Source of the DNA: Leeuwenhoekiella sp044542075
GTDB taxonomy: Bacteria > Bacteroidota > Bacteroidia > Flavobacteriales > Flavobacteriaceae
Length of the DNA stretch: 64,000 nucleotides
Assembly: GCF_044542075.1 (NCBI RefSeq)
Contig: NZ_JBITTU010000004.1
Location: 1-64,000 of the forward strand
Direction: 5' to 3'
Below are positions 18,903 through 29,476 of this stretch, piece by piece. Below the pieces are notes generated by a model. That model did no database searches. It was not told the DNA's origin and saw nothing but the letters and a program-made list of their open reading frames with translations. Each line of letters starts with the position of its first letter. Position 1 is the first letter of the stretch. The translations under genes and the position numbers were made by a program.

Positions 18903-21053
18903 TTAAAAAAACGGCTCTAGACCTTCCCATTTTACATCCCAGCTTCCATCATTCGGGAAGCCGGGATTTTTTAATTTATTCCCATCCCAACCGGCACACA
19001 TCATCGCAACGGCAGTTAACAATCCGCCATTTCCGGGCATATACAGGGTTAAACGTTCTTCTTGATAGTTGTGTCCGTTTTTGAGGTAGGTGTTGGTCTG
19101 TACGTCCATAAATAAGGCGTCAATTGCTTTATCGGGCATTCCCAGTCGGGCAGCAGTCATTGCAGTCATTGGGAAATCCCATCCCCAGGTATCTTCCCAG
19201 GTCCACACCCCCCAAACTTTATCAAAGGTATGTTGCATCGTTGGTTTGTCTAATAGACTCGTCTCCGGAAGCATTCCATAAGCGCCAAGAACCGAGGGGT
19301 GATCGGTTAAGAACTCAGGATTGGTATACGAATCTGTTGCGCTTTCAGTCGCCAGATAATAATCTTCCTGAATCGGCAACGCCGAAAGCTTATTCAACAC
19401 CTTCTGCCAGTTCTCAGGTACGGTTTCGCCTAAGCGCTCTTTCCAGTTTATAGCTGTTTTTAGCGCCCAGTTCCAATAGGCGAGTTCGTAGGTTGGGTTA
19501 TAGGTTTCTGTTTTTTCAAAACGTTCCTGTGCAGGAATCACCGGCGGACCTAAAACATAGCGGTCATTTTTTTCATCATAATCGGGAAAGGAAGCCATAA
19601 ATTCGGCTGTCGCAAAAACACGGTCTTTGTAGGTTGCTAATGTCGTTTCAGTAGTGTCTGCACGATACATCAATTCGGCAAAGGTTATAAAATGGGGTTG
19701 TTGCCAAACCAAAAATGCACCTACCGATGAGGGTCCTTCATCCCCATAAGGATCGGTCATTTTTTGCCAGCGCGCCCCGTTAAAACCCTGGCGGGCTGCC
19801 AGATCTTTTGCATTTTGAAATGCCGTATTGTACCAGCCTAGACTGTTCTCCAGCAATTCCGGTCTTCCCCAAAGCGGATAATGTACACCGTGCCACCAGT
19901 GCATTTCCAAATGGGGTTTACCATACCAACTGTTATAGGTCAATCCGGTTTCCTGAGGTGGTATATTCCCGCTGGTTTGCGCTTTGGTTAAATATTGCGA
20001 AAGCACCACGCGACGCTCCAATTCCGCTGCTCTCAAGTCTGTACTTCCCGAAAAATCAACAATACCGCCACTTTGCCAAAATGCTTCCCAACCCGTACTG
20101 CTGCTTGCATATACGGTATTTACAGTGGGTAATTCATCAATTTTTTTATCAGAAAAGGTACAGGTAAACGCGATTTTTTCGCCTTTAGGTGCAATACTAA
20201 AGTAGTGTTGTTTCTTTTCTATAACTTTTACTTCTCCTTCCCATTTTAATCCCACCGTATAGGACAACGAATCTAATGAGCGATTGATTACCGCAGTGTT
20301 ATCATAATTTGTGGTAAGTGTACTGGTATAGTGTTTAGGGTTTTTCCATTGGGTTCCATAATCAGACCACTTGGCGGTAGGTGCGGGAAAACGTATGCGT
20401 ATTTTGAGTTGGCCGGTGTTGAGTAATGCAGATTCTACGCTAACTCCTATCGCATCCTGCTCCTGACTACTGGAGGTAATTACTTTTACCGGAACGCCTT
20501 CTACTTTAAAATTACTGATTAATATTCCCGTCCATAAATCTAGGGTTTGATTTACAGCTTCTATATCTTTTGGTTTTACTGGCGTTCCATCTTTTTTGGT
20601 TATATCAAAACCCAAATTTCCTAAATGCACCCGATGCGGATTGGATCGGTAATATTCAGCGGCATCTTTCGCATGTTGAGGTGATTTTACCTGTGTGGCA
20701 TAAGATACGTTTCGGCCATTTTGATCATAGTCTAACAGGGTTTCCTTAAAATCAAAAGTTTCTGTATTGGGGAATGCATTCCAGCCCCAATTAGCTTGTG
20801 TTCCTAAGGGAATTCCTTTTTCGTAGAAATCGGGAAAGGTTTGCAAGCCGGTAACATCTGTTGTAAAAGCAAAATTACCGTTACCCAGTGTCAACGAAGC
20901 CAGTGTATCAATCTCGGTGAGATGTACATTGTGACGCGAGACCACAGCTTTACGATCTATTTTATTTTCTAGAGTAGTTTCTTTTTTAACTTCCTGAGTG
21001 CAGGCTAATGTACACCCGAGGAAAACCAGAATGAATAGCTGTTTAATATTCAT
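18903..21053 (-). CDS. Six-hairpin (GH65/GH95-like) putative glycosidase lipoprotein
   Basis: A 716-residue lipoprotein (lipobox Cys18, GCTLACTQ). After an N-terminal beta-sandwich of about 300 residues, the rest looks like an (alpha/alpha)6 barrel with GLTYNSWYGKPHLEMHWWHG (about 378-397), TYNPTYELAYWNWALK and WGVWTWEDTWGWDFPMTA near the C-terminus. This recalls clan GH-L/M-type enzymes such as GH65 and GH95, but I cannot assign a family. The conserved acidic candidates are the Glu of HLEMHW and those of TYELAYW and WTWEDTW. It is the last gene of the GH28-to-GH65-like operon, 8 bases after the DUF4450 protein. Its substrate is unknown. Confidence 0.65.
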   Translation of the reverse strand: MNIKQLFILVFLGCTLACTQEVKKETTLENKIDRKAVVSRHNVHLTEIDTLASLTLGNGNFAFTTDVTGLQTFPDFYEKGIPLGTQANWGWNAFPNTETFDFKETLLDYDQNGRNVSYATQVKSPQHAKDAAEYYRSNPHRVHLGNLGFDITKKDGTPVKPKDIEAVNQTLDLWTGILISNFKVEGVPVKVITSSSQEQDAIGVSVESALLNTGQLKIRIRFPAPTAKWSDYGTQWKNPKHYTSTLTTNYDNTAVINRSLDSLSYTVGLKWEGEVKVIEKKQHYFSIAPKGEKIAFTCTFSDKKIDELPTVNTVYASSSTGWEAFWQSGGIVDFSGSTDLRAAELERRVVLSQYLTKAQTSGNIPPQETGLTYNSWYGKPHLEMHWWHGVHYPLWGRPELLENSLGWYNTAFQNAKDLAARQGFNGARWQKMTDPYGDEGPSSVGAFLVWQQPHFITFAELMYRADTTETTLATYKDRVFATAEFMASFPDYDEKNDRYVLGPPVIPAQERFEKTETYNPTYELAYWNWALKTAINWKERLGETVPENWQKVLNKLSALPIQEDYYLATESATDSYTNPEFLTDHPSVLGAYGMLPETSLLDKPTMQHTFDKVWGVWTWEDTWGWDFPMTAMTAARLGMPDKAIDALFMDVQTNTYLKNGHNYQEERLTLYMPGNGGLLTAVAMMCAGWDGNKLKNPGFPNDGSWDVKWEGLEPFF

Positions 21054-21061
21054 AATTTTAG

Positions 21062-24000
21062 TTAGCGTTGTAAGGTGAGACTCATTAAACCAATAATCAC
21101 ATCATTGGTAATACTTTCTATGTGTATATTTTGTAGCGTTTTTTTCGCATCCAGCGGAAGATCTAAAAGTGTTCCTGCTCCACCATCAATTCCATACTGC
21201 GTAAAACCGTGAATGTCTGTATAGTCATCAAATTTCCGGGTTATTTCTCCTGTTTTAAATAGGAGGCGCGGAGGTTTTGGAGCGTCGGTTGTAAATGCAT
21301 AGCCGTCTGTGTAATAATCCTGCTCAATGGGCCACCAGTTTTCGGGGTTTTTTAGACGCAGCACGTCTGAAGTTCCATCGGTATAGGTTACGGTAACTCT
21401 GCCATTTTCCATTCGGGTCTGCATCGGGTTTGTAGTACCTGTCATAATGAAGTAAGCGTGGCTTGCTTTACCCGTGAGCGGTATGTTAATCGCGTCTGGA
21501 TAGGTATCCCATTTTGAGGTGAAAACTACATTCTCATCGTTTGCTTGAGACCCAGTTTCAAATGGGATGTTTTGTTGACTTTTTATGGTTCCTGTATGTG
21601 CTGCTGCCTTACGTAAGCCACTATCGTCTATAGTTATTTCTTCGGAAATATTAGGGTAGCACCAGTTGCCGATGCCGGTTGTGGGCAGTTGTAGTGTAGG
21701 TGATTCTGGTCGCGGACTCCAATACTGTTGTTTGAAAATTTGATTGACGTCTGCATTAAAATGACTCGATAAATCAATAAAATCAAATCTAGGTTCCTGG
21801 TAAACAGGTATGTCCCAATTGGTAAATGCCAATTCAATTTCTTCTCCCGAGGTTAAACTAAACTTCAACTTATTGGTCCCGGGAACTACTGCCGATACGG
21901 GTAATTCTAGTTGCTTACTGCGTGATGAAGCAAATTTTATTTTCTGTTGATGGTTGGTATTTAGGTGTAAAGTGCCTTCTAAGATTTCTGTAGTATTATT
22001 TTGAAAATCAATAGTTACAGCTTCTGAAGAATAGTGGTTGTTGACGATTTCTAATTTTGGAACTACCTCAAAATTTACCGGTTTCCACCAGGTCATTTCG
22101 TTTTGTTTCAGTTTTATAAAAACCGCTTTATGCCCTAAAACGGAATTTATACGTGCATCAATTTTCTTTGAAGAACTATCAATCTCAGAAAGGGTTTGTT
22201 GAGGATCGTGAACTTCTAGAATTTCAGCGTTTGAAGTGTTGAGGTTTAGTGGTTCTTGTAGTGCATATTTTGTTTTTGAAATAATAGGATCTAAAGCTTG
22301 AGTACCCCATTTTACTTCAATTTTATACTGCTTAGCCTTACCCGCATCAATACTTATTTTAGGAGTTCCTACTGCATTCGTATCCATGGTGTAAGTTGCT
22401 TTTTTTCCGTTTACAGTTAGCTTTTCAAGTGTAGAACTGGCGGCATTTAATTCTAATTTGAGATTTAAATCGGCGTCGAAATTATTTTCCAGCGTATAGA
22501 TTTCGGTATTTTCTATTCTTTTAAAAGACAACGAGACATCAGGTAGGTGTAAAGAAGCCTGTTCCCATTCTTGCGGAAAACCCGGTTGTATAATCAATTC
22601 ATTATTGATAAAATTTGGCTTTATGCCAAAAAGACCTTCTACTAAAGCTCGTGCAGCAACACCTATAGGATCTGCAAAATCCCGATAGAGTTCGCCCCGC
22701 ATGGCATCATAAAACGACAATTGCTGAAATCCGCCCGGCGAAGCACCCAGATACATACTTTCTACAAGGGCGCTTTCAAAAAGTTCAAAACCTTTTTCAG
22801 GTTGATTGCCTTGCCAGTAGGCGAGTGCCATATTGAGATTTTCAGCCAGCGCAACATTGTTTACAGACCAGGTGTAGGGTTGCCAGTTGGTCGTTGCAAC
22901 TAAAGAAAGATCATCATAGGGTAAGCCTTCAGCCGCGACAGGAATATGCGGAATTTCATGGGTTACATAATTCAAACTTTGATACGCCTGAAAATTATCT
23001 GCAATGCCTTTATCAAGGGCGTGATATACCGTCCAGATTCCGGGAGTTTTGTGTAGCAGTTGATTGCCTAACGCATCTTTATACTCTGCAAAAACACCTT
23101 GTTCAGGAAGCCATAGTGTGTTTTGAATGGCGTTTTTAATTTTTTCGGCTTCTACCCAATAGGGTTGTGGATTTTTTTCTAAAAGCTGAGCTAATTTTGC
23201 GGTCAATATATTAGCACGATAATTATACGCTGATGTATACGTCACCGACCCTCCGCTGTATTGAAGTGCATCACTTGCCCAGATGCTAGCATAGGCATCG
23301 TACAATCCATCATTATTTGCATCAAAATTGCGCTTTTCCCATTTTAAATGCCGCTCAATTACGGGAAATATTTCTTTTAGAAATTCAGGATCTTTATTCC
23401 ATTTAAAATGGGTGAGCAGCTGATCTATAAAAACCAGATTCATATCATAATGATGTGCGCGGTCGTTGCGATTGGGATGTCTGCTTATGTAGCCTTCGCT
23501 AAATAGTGCCGTGCCCAAAACTTCCTTTTGTCGTGCAAAATAGCGGCTACTGTCTAAGACTACAGGGCCTGTCTCGGGTTCTAAAACCTGTGATTTTCCG
23601 TAGCTGCTAAAGTGGGTTTTAGCACGGTCGTGCCAGCCTAATAGGTCTGCGGCATACGCACCACGCCAGGCGTTGAGGTGCATCCTCCAGGCTACCGAAC
23701 CATGTAAATACGCCGGACTTTCCCAGATGGCATCTGCTGCAGTAGCGAGTGCGCCGCCCAGTGTATTCAAATAGGGATCAGGAGTTTGTAGCGTTACTCG
23801 GTTTGCCAGCATTTCAGCTTTATGTATTGCCTCATTAAATGCTTCTTCGGTAGTACGCGTATTTTGATTGGTTTTTGAATCCGGGTTTTCAATCGCCCAA
23901 TAATAGGTTTTTGAAGCGTTTCTTGTAAGGGTACCGTACACCACAGGAAGCGTATCTGCAGTGGAGTTGGTTAAACGTATAGGATTCTGAATTCTTGTTG

Positions 24001-24706
24001 CACTGCCTAGTTTTACGATGCCTTCGGGGATTGTGCCTTGTAGTGTTCTGGTATTTTTATTTGTTTTTTTATCCCAATTAAAATCAAGAGTAAACTTGTT
24101 TTTGGCTAGAGTATAGGTGTTGTACAAACAATATTCCGGTTGCAGGTAAAACACAGATTCGGGGTCTGCGCCAATATCACCATCTCTATGGAATTTCTTT
24201 CCGCTGGCACCACCGAATAACCAACTTAGATCAACCGTTTCGGGTAGATTGGTTTCCGTTACTTTAAGTAAAAAACCTTCGTGCGTTGCCGAAGCAACTA
24301 CGGTAAGCTGTAACCTTCCGGCACCTAAAATCTCATCGCGTAGGGTGTATTCCATAATACCCGGCGTATAGCGGGTTTCAATACTGTCTGCTTCTGTGAT
24401 CCATTTGGAGGTATTTCCGTTAGCAATGCCTAGTTTAAAGTTGCCACCCATTCCCGGCATATACAAGGCAAATTCGGGTAAGTCGCCGGTTTCTACTCTA
24501 AAACCGGAATTGGTACCGTATAATGCGCGATTAAATTTTCGGGTACCGTTTACTAAAACAAAACTTTTGCCGTCCGGCTTATAGTGCAGTGGCCTTTTTT
24601 GATTGTGCCATAGCGCTTTTTCTTGTGCAATTGCAGGCGTAAAACCTACACTTGCTAAAATCAGAAGTAACAAAAAACCAGCAATTATTTGGAATGAACT
24701 TCTCAT
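21062..24706 (-). CDS. Large secreted DUF4450-like protein with six-hairpin catalytic-like domain
   Basis: A 1214-residue exported protein with a hydrophobic signal peptide ending near PAIAQ. The first 230 residues (LHYKPDGKSFVLVNGTRKFNRALYG region, PEFALYMPGMGGNFK) resemble DUF4450, as I recall that family. Residues of about 300-700 form an (alpha/alpha)6-like region (YLHGSVAWRMHLNAWRGAYAADLLGW; RDFADPIGVAARALVEGLFGI), and beta-sandwich domains follow to the end. Such proteins occur in pectin PULs. It overlaps the upstream GH2 by 4 bases and precedes the GH65-like gene closely, so it belongs to the operon. I infer a glycosidase acting on RG-I decorations, but no catalytic residues can be named. 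Confidence 0.6.
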   Translation of the reverse strand: MRSSFQIIAGFLLLLILASVGFTPAIAQEKALWHNQKRPLHYKPDGKSFVLVNGTRKFNRALYGTNSGFRVETGDLPEFALYMPGMGGNFKLGIANGNTSKWITEADSIETRYTPGIMEYTLRDEILGAGRLQLTVVASATHEGFLLKVTETNLPETVDLSWLFGGASGKKFHRDGDIGADPESVFYLQPEYCLYNTYTLAKNKFTLDFNWDKKTNKNTRTLQGTIPEGIVKLGSATRIQNPIRLTNSTADTLPVVYGTLTRNASKTYYWAIENPDSKTNQNTRTTEEAFNEAIHKAEMLANRVTLQTPDPYLNTLGGALATAADAIWESPAYLHGSVAWRMHLNAWRGAYAADLLGWHDRAKTHFSSYGKSQVLEPETGPVVLDSSRYFARQKEVLGTALFSEGYISRHPNRNDRAHHYDMNLVFIDQLLTHFKWNKDPEFLKEIFPVIERHLKWEKRNFDANNDGLYDAYASIWASDALQYSGGSVTYTSAYNYRANILTAKLAQLLEKNPQPYWVEAEKIKNAIQNTLWLPEQGVFAEYKDALGNQLLHKTPGIWTVYHALDKGIADNFQAYQSLNYVTHEIPHIPVAAEGLPYDDLSLVATTNWQPYTWSVNNVALAENLNMALAYWQGNQPEKGFELFESALVESMYLGASPGGFQQLSFYDAMRGELYRDFADPIGVAARALVEGLFGIKPNFINNELIIQPGFPQEWEQASLHLPDVSLSFKRIENTEIYTLENNFDADLNLKLELNAASSTLEKLTVNGKKATYTMDTNAVGTPKISIDAGKAKQYKIEVKWGTQALDPIISKTKYALQEPLNLNTSNAEILEVHDPQQTLSEIDSSSKKIDARINSVLGHKAVFIKLKQNEMTWWKPVNFEVVPKLEIVNNHYSSEAVTIDFQNNTTEILEGTLHLNTNHQQKIKFASSRSKQLELPVSAVVPGTNKLKFSLTSGEEIELAFTNWDIPVYQEPRFDFIDLSSHFNADVNQIFKQQYWSPRPESPTLQLPTTGIGNWCYPNISEEITIDDSGLRKAAAHTGTIKSQQNIPFETGSQANDENVVFTSKWDTYPDAINIPLTGKASHAYFIMTGTTNPMQTRMENGRVTVTYTDGTSDVLRLKNPENWWPIEQDYYTDGYAFTTDAPKPPRLLFKTGEITRKFDDYTDIHGFTQYGIDGGAGTLLDLPLDAKKTLQNIHIESITNDVIIGLMSLTLQR

Positions 24707-27591
24707 TCACCCTCATTTTTAGGCTTTAGTTCGTCGGGACTGTCGTTTGTATATTTATTAAATTGTTGCTTAGATGGGGTTTTAAATAAATCCTGAATCA
24801 GCGCAATATTGAGTTCGTTTTTTGGGTTAAATTCTGCCGAAGGCATATACTTCTGCAAACTGTAATACAACTGATGTGCTGCCGCATCTTTCTCAGGATC
24901 GTTAAGATCAACACTCACAACAATGAGTTTCCCGTTGCCCACTTTGGCCTCAAAAGCCATCGCAAGTCTGCGGTTCATAAACCAGGTGTCTATAGGCTGA
25001 ATTAGCGGTCTGAATTCTGCCGGAAAGTCTTCCAAATGCATTACCTGCTGGTTGTTTACAATGCTGTACCACTGTAAATCACTGTGATATTCGGTGGGAA
25101 ATTCGTTAAACAATGGGTGCTCCGGATCGATCAAAATTCCGGTAGTATGCGGTGGGCGCATCTGAAACCACGAGGTATTCCAAAAAACCGGGATAAAGGT
25201 TTGTACTACTTCGGAACCTTTTACGATGCGTCCTGCAGCATTTAATAAAACTGTACCGCCAGAGTTTAGGGTTTTTAGCGCTTGTTTGTCAAGCGAAGTA
25301 CACTCATAAACTTGTGTAGTTACGGCAGGTAATTCTTTGGGATATACCCAAAAATCCCAGTGATTTTTAAATTCGGTGTTTTCAACCGAAATGGTAAATG
25401 TCAATTTTTGTGGAGTTTCGATCTCGTTAAGCGGAACTGCTATTTCACCTAAAGTAGATAATCCAAAACCAATTTCAGGAGTATCAAAACTACCTGAAGC
25501 CACACTAGTTCCTGCGCTATTAGTGATCTGCCAGTTTTGATTTTGCTTTAAAGATGTCTTCCCAAAATGGGAAATAAGCGCAGTAGCGGTAAACGATTCG
25601 TCATTAGTATATACAAACTTAGGGATCTCAGCGAGCGGCACCGTACTGTTTGCAAATTCCCGAAATGCAGTCGCATCTGTATAGGGTTTTGGGTCCCAAA
25701 AGGCATCCAAAACGCCCACAAGGGCAGTTCCCTGACCTGAATAATCGCTTAGCGAAAGCATTTGATAGCCGGCATAATTGGGCGTGCGCAATGCTTTCTC
25801 AATATCATATTTATAACACAAGGCCTGCAACTTCCCGGAAGCCATAAAAAAATCATTTGCCTGATCAAGCATATGATGATCTTTAAGATCTTCTTCAAAA
25901 AGTTCGAAGTTCTTAGCCTTATTTGGTCCGGTATATTTTTTAGTCTCGTTGAAATTTGGGAAAACACAATATTGCCCCAGTTCGTGCGACACAAACGGAA
26001 CCTCAAATTGCGCGATATTTTCAGTAAAATTATTAAGAGTTTGCGGGGTTTCATTTTTCCAATCCAGTCCGCGGGCACCACCACGCACCATAAATTCGTT
26101 ATTAGGCACTACCGGCCAGCTGCCACCTACCGATGCGCCTGTGTATAAACGACGGGTATCTTTTTGTTTCCAATAGTCATTAAAAGCACTCAGATATTCT
26201 ACCTGTCGTCCTGTGGGTTCGTTACCATAAGCCAGCATTACATAGGAGGCGTAGTTGCCGTAATGGGTTTCCATACGGTTTGTTTCTTCATAAATATAAG
26301 TATCTATAGGTCTGCCTAGTCCTAAAGCACTGCCGTGATTTGCCCAGCTGGGGCCTTCGGGTTGTAAATAAATACCCAATAAATCTGCGGCTTTAAAAGC
26401 AGCTTCGGGCGGACACCAGGAATGATACCGTACGTGATTGAGACCGTGATCTTTTATAGCCCTAAACACTTTTTTCCAGGAGTCCACATCCATCGGGGGA
26501 TGTCCTGTAAGTGGGTAAATCGCATTGTCTAGCGTTCCTCTTAAAAATACAGGTCGGTCATTTATGAGAAACGAAGTGGCTTGTGTTTTAAAATCCCGGA
26601 TTCCGAATTGCAAGGTTTTATGATCAACGCCTTTAGAAGAAGTTAAGGTCACTTTAGCACGGTATAAAGCTGGGTCAAACTCATCCCATAACGCAATTGT
26701 TTCTCCTAACGGAACTGTCGCAACCAGCGTATCCTGAGTTGCGTTTATTTTAAATGAAGTCGAGTAAGGGTTTATTTTTTGAGGAGCAGCCGTATTGAAT
26801 GTTTCCAACTCAAAATTTAAGGTTACTTTTTTAGATTGTTGCTTTAATTGGACTACAGCAATTTTAAAACGAACTTCTTTTGCAGCCCGGTTGGGATAGG
26901 CCTGTATATTTTCAATATAAATTTCGGGGGTGGCGACTAATTTTAGTTTCCCTATAATTCCATTCCAGTTGCCCTGTGTATGGTCGGTGATACTGTGGGA
27001 ATCGGGACCTACATTAATTTCTTTAACACGGTTGTCAACGCGAATGCTCAAGGTATGTGTGCCCGGAGTTAAGTAGCTGCTTAAGTCGTATTGATGCGGA
27101 GCCACCATAGAATTTTGTATTCCTATTTTTTGACTGTCGAGATATACCAGTGTTTCGGTATGCGGGCGTTCCAGATAAAGGTAAATATGCTTATTATCCC
27201 AATCTTTCGGGATGGTTATTTCTTTCTGGTACCAGGCTGCGCCTACATATTCTTTTTCGGGCGTAAGCCAAAACGGAAATTTCACATCCCCCGGCTGACG
27301 GTACTTTTCAAACCGCGGATTAAAGTAAAACGAACTGTCGTAAATACTACCCGTCCATTGTGTTTTTATGGTAACCTCGTTGCCTTTATCATTAGTTAGC
27401 ATCGACCCCGGAAGTATGATGTTGTCTTTTAATTTTCGGGCAAACCAAGCTGCAGTAGTTCCCTGGTCTTTAGCATCAATTTCAAAACGCCAGGTCCCTT
27501 CTAAGTGTAGTGTATCACTTTTTTGAGCGTGTATTGGCTGTAATCCTAAAAAGCTTACGAGTAAAATAAATAAAGTACAAAAGTGACGCAT
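24703..27591 (-). CDS. GH2 beta-glycosidase, probably beta-galactosidase-like
   Basis: A 962-residue exported enzyme (signal ends near IHAQK). It has a GH2 sugar-binding domain (about 25-225, with AAWYQKEITIP), an immunoglobulin-like domain and a TIM barrel. The acid/base is Glu458 in AYGNEPTGR and the nucleophile Glu537 in FVSHELGQY. After the barrel there are roughly 350 more residues, including beta-rich domains and a flavodoxin-like or trimming segment. Related GH2 proteins in RG-I loci act on beta-galactosides or other side-chain sugars. The short C-terminal tail is rich in Lys/Glu/Pro. The gene is 1 base after PL11 and overlaps the DUF4450 gene. Confidence 0.88.
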   Translation of the reverse strand: MRHFCTLFILLVSFLGLQPIHAQKSDTLHLEGTWRFEIDAKDQGTTAAWFARKLKDNIILPGSMLTNDKGNEVTIKTQWTGSIYDSSFYFNPRFEKYRQPGDVKFPFWLTPEKEYVGAAWYQKEITIPKDWDNKHIYLYLERPHTETLVYLDSQKIGIQNSMVAPHQYDLSSYLTPGTHTLSIRVDNRVKEINVGPDSHSITDHTQGNWNGIIGKLKLVATPEIYIENIQAYPNRAAKEVRFKIAVVQLKQQSKKVTLNFELETFNTAAPQKINPYSTSFKINATQDTLVATVPLGETIALWDEFDPALYRAKVTLTSSKGVDHKTLQFGIRDFKTQATSFLINDRPVFLRGTLDNAIYPLTGHPPMDVDSWKKVFRAIKDHGLNHVRYHSWCPPEAAFKAADLLGIYLQPEGPSWANHGSALGLGRPIDTYIYEETNRMETHYGNYASYVMLAYGNEPTGRQVEYLSAFNDYWKQKDTRRLYTGASVGGSWPVVPNNEFMVRGGARGLDWKNETPQTLNNFTENIAQFEVPFVSHELGQYCVFPNFNETKKYTGPNKAKNFELFEEDLKDHHMLDQANDFFMASGKLQALCYKYDIEKALRTPNYAGYQMLSLSDYSGQGTALVGVLDAFWDPKPYTDATAFREFANSTVPLAEIPKFVYTNDESFTATALISHFGKTSLKQNQNWQITNSAGTSVASGSFDTPEIGFGLSTLGEIAVPLNEIETPQKLTFTISVENTEFKNHWDFWVYPKELPAVTTQVYECTSLDKQALKTLNSGGTVLLNAAGRIVKGSEVVQTFIPVFWNTSWFQMRPPHTTGILIDPEHPLFNEFPTEYHSDLQWYSIVNNQQVMHLEDFPAEFRPLIQPIDTWFMNRRLAMAFEAKVGNGKLIVVSVDLNDPEKDAAAHQLYYSLQKYMPSAEFNPKNELNIALIQDLFKTPSKQQFNKYTNDSPDELKPKNEGE

Positions 27592-27592
27592 A

Positions 27593-29473
27593 TTAGTTAG
27601 AATTTAATTGATTAGGAACAAGTTCGATATCGGGTTTGGGGGCTTTTTGCATCCCGTAACCCATATAAAAACCTACGTGTGGCGGCTGGTTGTAGCCTAT
27701 GTTTTGCCAGGTAATACTCAAGCGGTACTGCGGATCGTGCATTAAGGTATATACACGTGTAGTGGTTGGAATAGGTGTTGTATAAATACGCAGTTCGCTA
27801 CCATCATCACTGGGGAGCATCAGCTCTTCACGCCAATCGCCCAGAATATCTGCCGAAAGACTGGGAGTAGACTTTGATCCGTTTACTGAGTGTGCGCCAT
27901 CGGCTTTAAAAATTCGGCCTTTGCCATACTTCTCAATATAATTACTGTTTAAGAGTTCGCGAGTCGTATCGCCATCCCACCAAATTAAAAAGTTGGCAAC
28001 CCGTGGCGCTCTGCCTATGGGATTGCCTTTGCTATCATGAAGATTGCGATTGCCAGACCACCACATTTGTGCTCCTACGCGAGTGGTATCAATATTTGCG
28101 GCTACGCCACGGCCCACATCTTCATCGGGTTGTGCTTCAAATAATACATTACCGTCTTTTGCTGAAAATAAAACCACTCCCGGTCCTTTGGTACCTTCTT
28201 CAATTTCGTGAACACCAAAACGTTCCAGACCCGGTATTTCAGGATCAAGGTCACTTACGTGAATGGCATCGCCGTGTCTAAACCCTGTGGTGTATAAACC
28301 GCTACCGTCATCATCTACGGTCATCGCACCAAAAATGATTTCATCTTTCCCATCCTCATCAACATCAGCAACAGAAAGGTTGTGGTTGCCCATTCCCGAA
28401 TACGGATTTTTCCCATTTTCCGAATCAAAGGTCCAGCGGGATTGTAGTTGGTTATTTTTAAAATCAAAGGCTGCCAGAACGATGCGCCCATAATAGCCGC
28501 GGCCCATCACGATGCTGGGATGAATGCCATCAAGGTAAGCTACACAGGCGGTAAAGCGATCTACCCGATTGCCGGTGTTATCGTTTTTACCATTACCACC
28601 TTTTCCGCCCCAGGCACCAATATTCCCGCGTTCAGGAATGTAAGCGGTAGTAGCAACTGCTTTACCGGTTTCACCATCAAAGACCGTAAGATATTCGGGA
28701 CCTTTTAAGATTTTACCAAAGGTTCGGGAGCGCTCATCGGTATCCCGCCAGTCGGCTTTAGGGTCACCAATTACGGTTCCCAATGCATCTGTGGTGCCGT
28801 CTGCGGTTTTGCAGACCATTTCGGCTTTACCATCACCATCAAAATCATAAACCAAAAATTGCGTATAATGCGCACCTTCGCGTATGTTTTTTCCCAGACT
28901 GAGTTGCCAAAGCAATGTTCCGTCTAATTCGTAAGCCTGAAAAATAGGAGGGTCGGTCAACCCGCGATGGGAGTTGTCGTGACCTTTGCCGGTCATATGC
29001 ACAATTATCTCATACTGCCCGTCGCCGTCTAAATCTCCCACAGCGGCATCGTTTGCGCTATAGCCTTCAATTTGAGTAAGCGGTAAGGATAAATAGGGTT
29101 TTATAGCTGCATTTGCGGGTATCGTGAATTTACCGGGTTCTTCGATTTCTGTGTTTTGCAAAACCGACTTTACAAACCAGGTATTGTTTAGGGCTAAGTC
29201 TGTCGTTTTATCTATAAAAAATGTGCTATTTGAAATCGGTTCTGTATTGAGTTTTACCGCAGGTTGTTCTCCAGATTTTCGGTAGATATTAAAACAAAGT
29301 TCGTCGGGGTCAGTTCCCAAAAATCGCCAACTCACGATGACTGCTCCGGTATCCTGAGCGAGTGCCACCACACCACGATCCAGATGTTCCATGTGTCGCT
29401 GTGCGTTACCCGCAACGCCAATTACGCAGAAAATTAAAATAAGATAATGCTTAATTGGACAGGATAGATTCAT
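27593..29473 (-). CDS. PL11 rhamnogalacturonan lyase
   Basis: A 626-residue exported lyase (signal cut near VAGNAQ), the normal length for PL11. It is an eight-bladed beta-propeller with several calcium-binding loops: GDLDGDGQYEIIVH (about 147-160), YDFDGDGKAEMVCKTADGT (about 209-227), VADVDEDGKDEIIFG. The signature NIGAWGGKGGNGKNDNTGNR and the following VMGRGYYGR are also present. The family cleaves the GalA-Rha backbone of RG-I by beta-elimination and makes the unsaturated ends used by GH105. It is the only polysaccharide lyase in the window and so defines the substrate of this PUL. Confidence 0.95.
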   Translation of the reverse strand: MNLSCPIKHYLILIFCVIGVAGNAQRHMEHLDRGVVALAQDTGAVIVSWRFLGTDPDELCFNIYRKSGEQPAVKLNTEPISNSTFFIDKTTDLALNNTWFVKSVLQNTEIEEPGKFTIPANAAIKPYLSLPLTQIEGYSANDAAVGDLDGDGQYEIIVHMTGKGHDNSHRGLTDPPIFQAYELDGTLLWQLSLGKNIREGAHYTQFLVYDFDGDGKAEMVCKTADGTTDALGTVIGDPKADWRDTDERSRTFGKILKGPEYLTVFDGETGKAVATTAYIPERGNIGAWGGKGGNGKNDNTGNRVDRFTACVAYLDGIHPSIVMGRGYYGRIVLAAFDFKNNQLQSRWTFDSENGKNPYSGMGNHNLSVADVDEDGKDEIIFGAMTVDDDGSGLYTTGFRHGDAIHVSDLDPEIPGLERFGVHEIEEGTKGPGVVLFSAKDGNVLFEAQPDEDVGRGVAANIDTTRVGAQMWWSGNRNLHDSKGNPIGRAPRVANFLIWWDGDTTRELLNSNYIEKYGKGRIFKADGAHSVNGSKSTPSLSADILGDWREELMLPSDDGSELRIYTTPIPTTTRVYTLMHDPQYRLSITWQNIGYNQPPHVGFYMGYGMQKAPKPDIELVPNQLNSN

Positions 29474-29476
29474 CGG

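Noticed and set aside
25762..26148. Overlapping open frames of up to 128 codons opposite and within GH2
   Set aside because: They lie within the GH2 barrel region that carries both catalytic glutamates; they are shadows.
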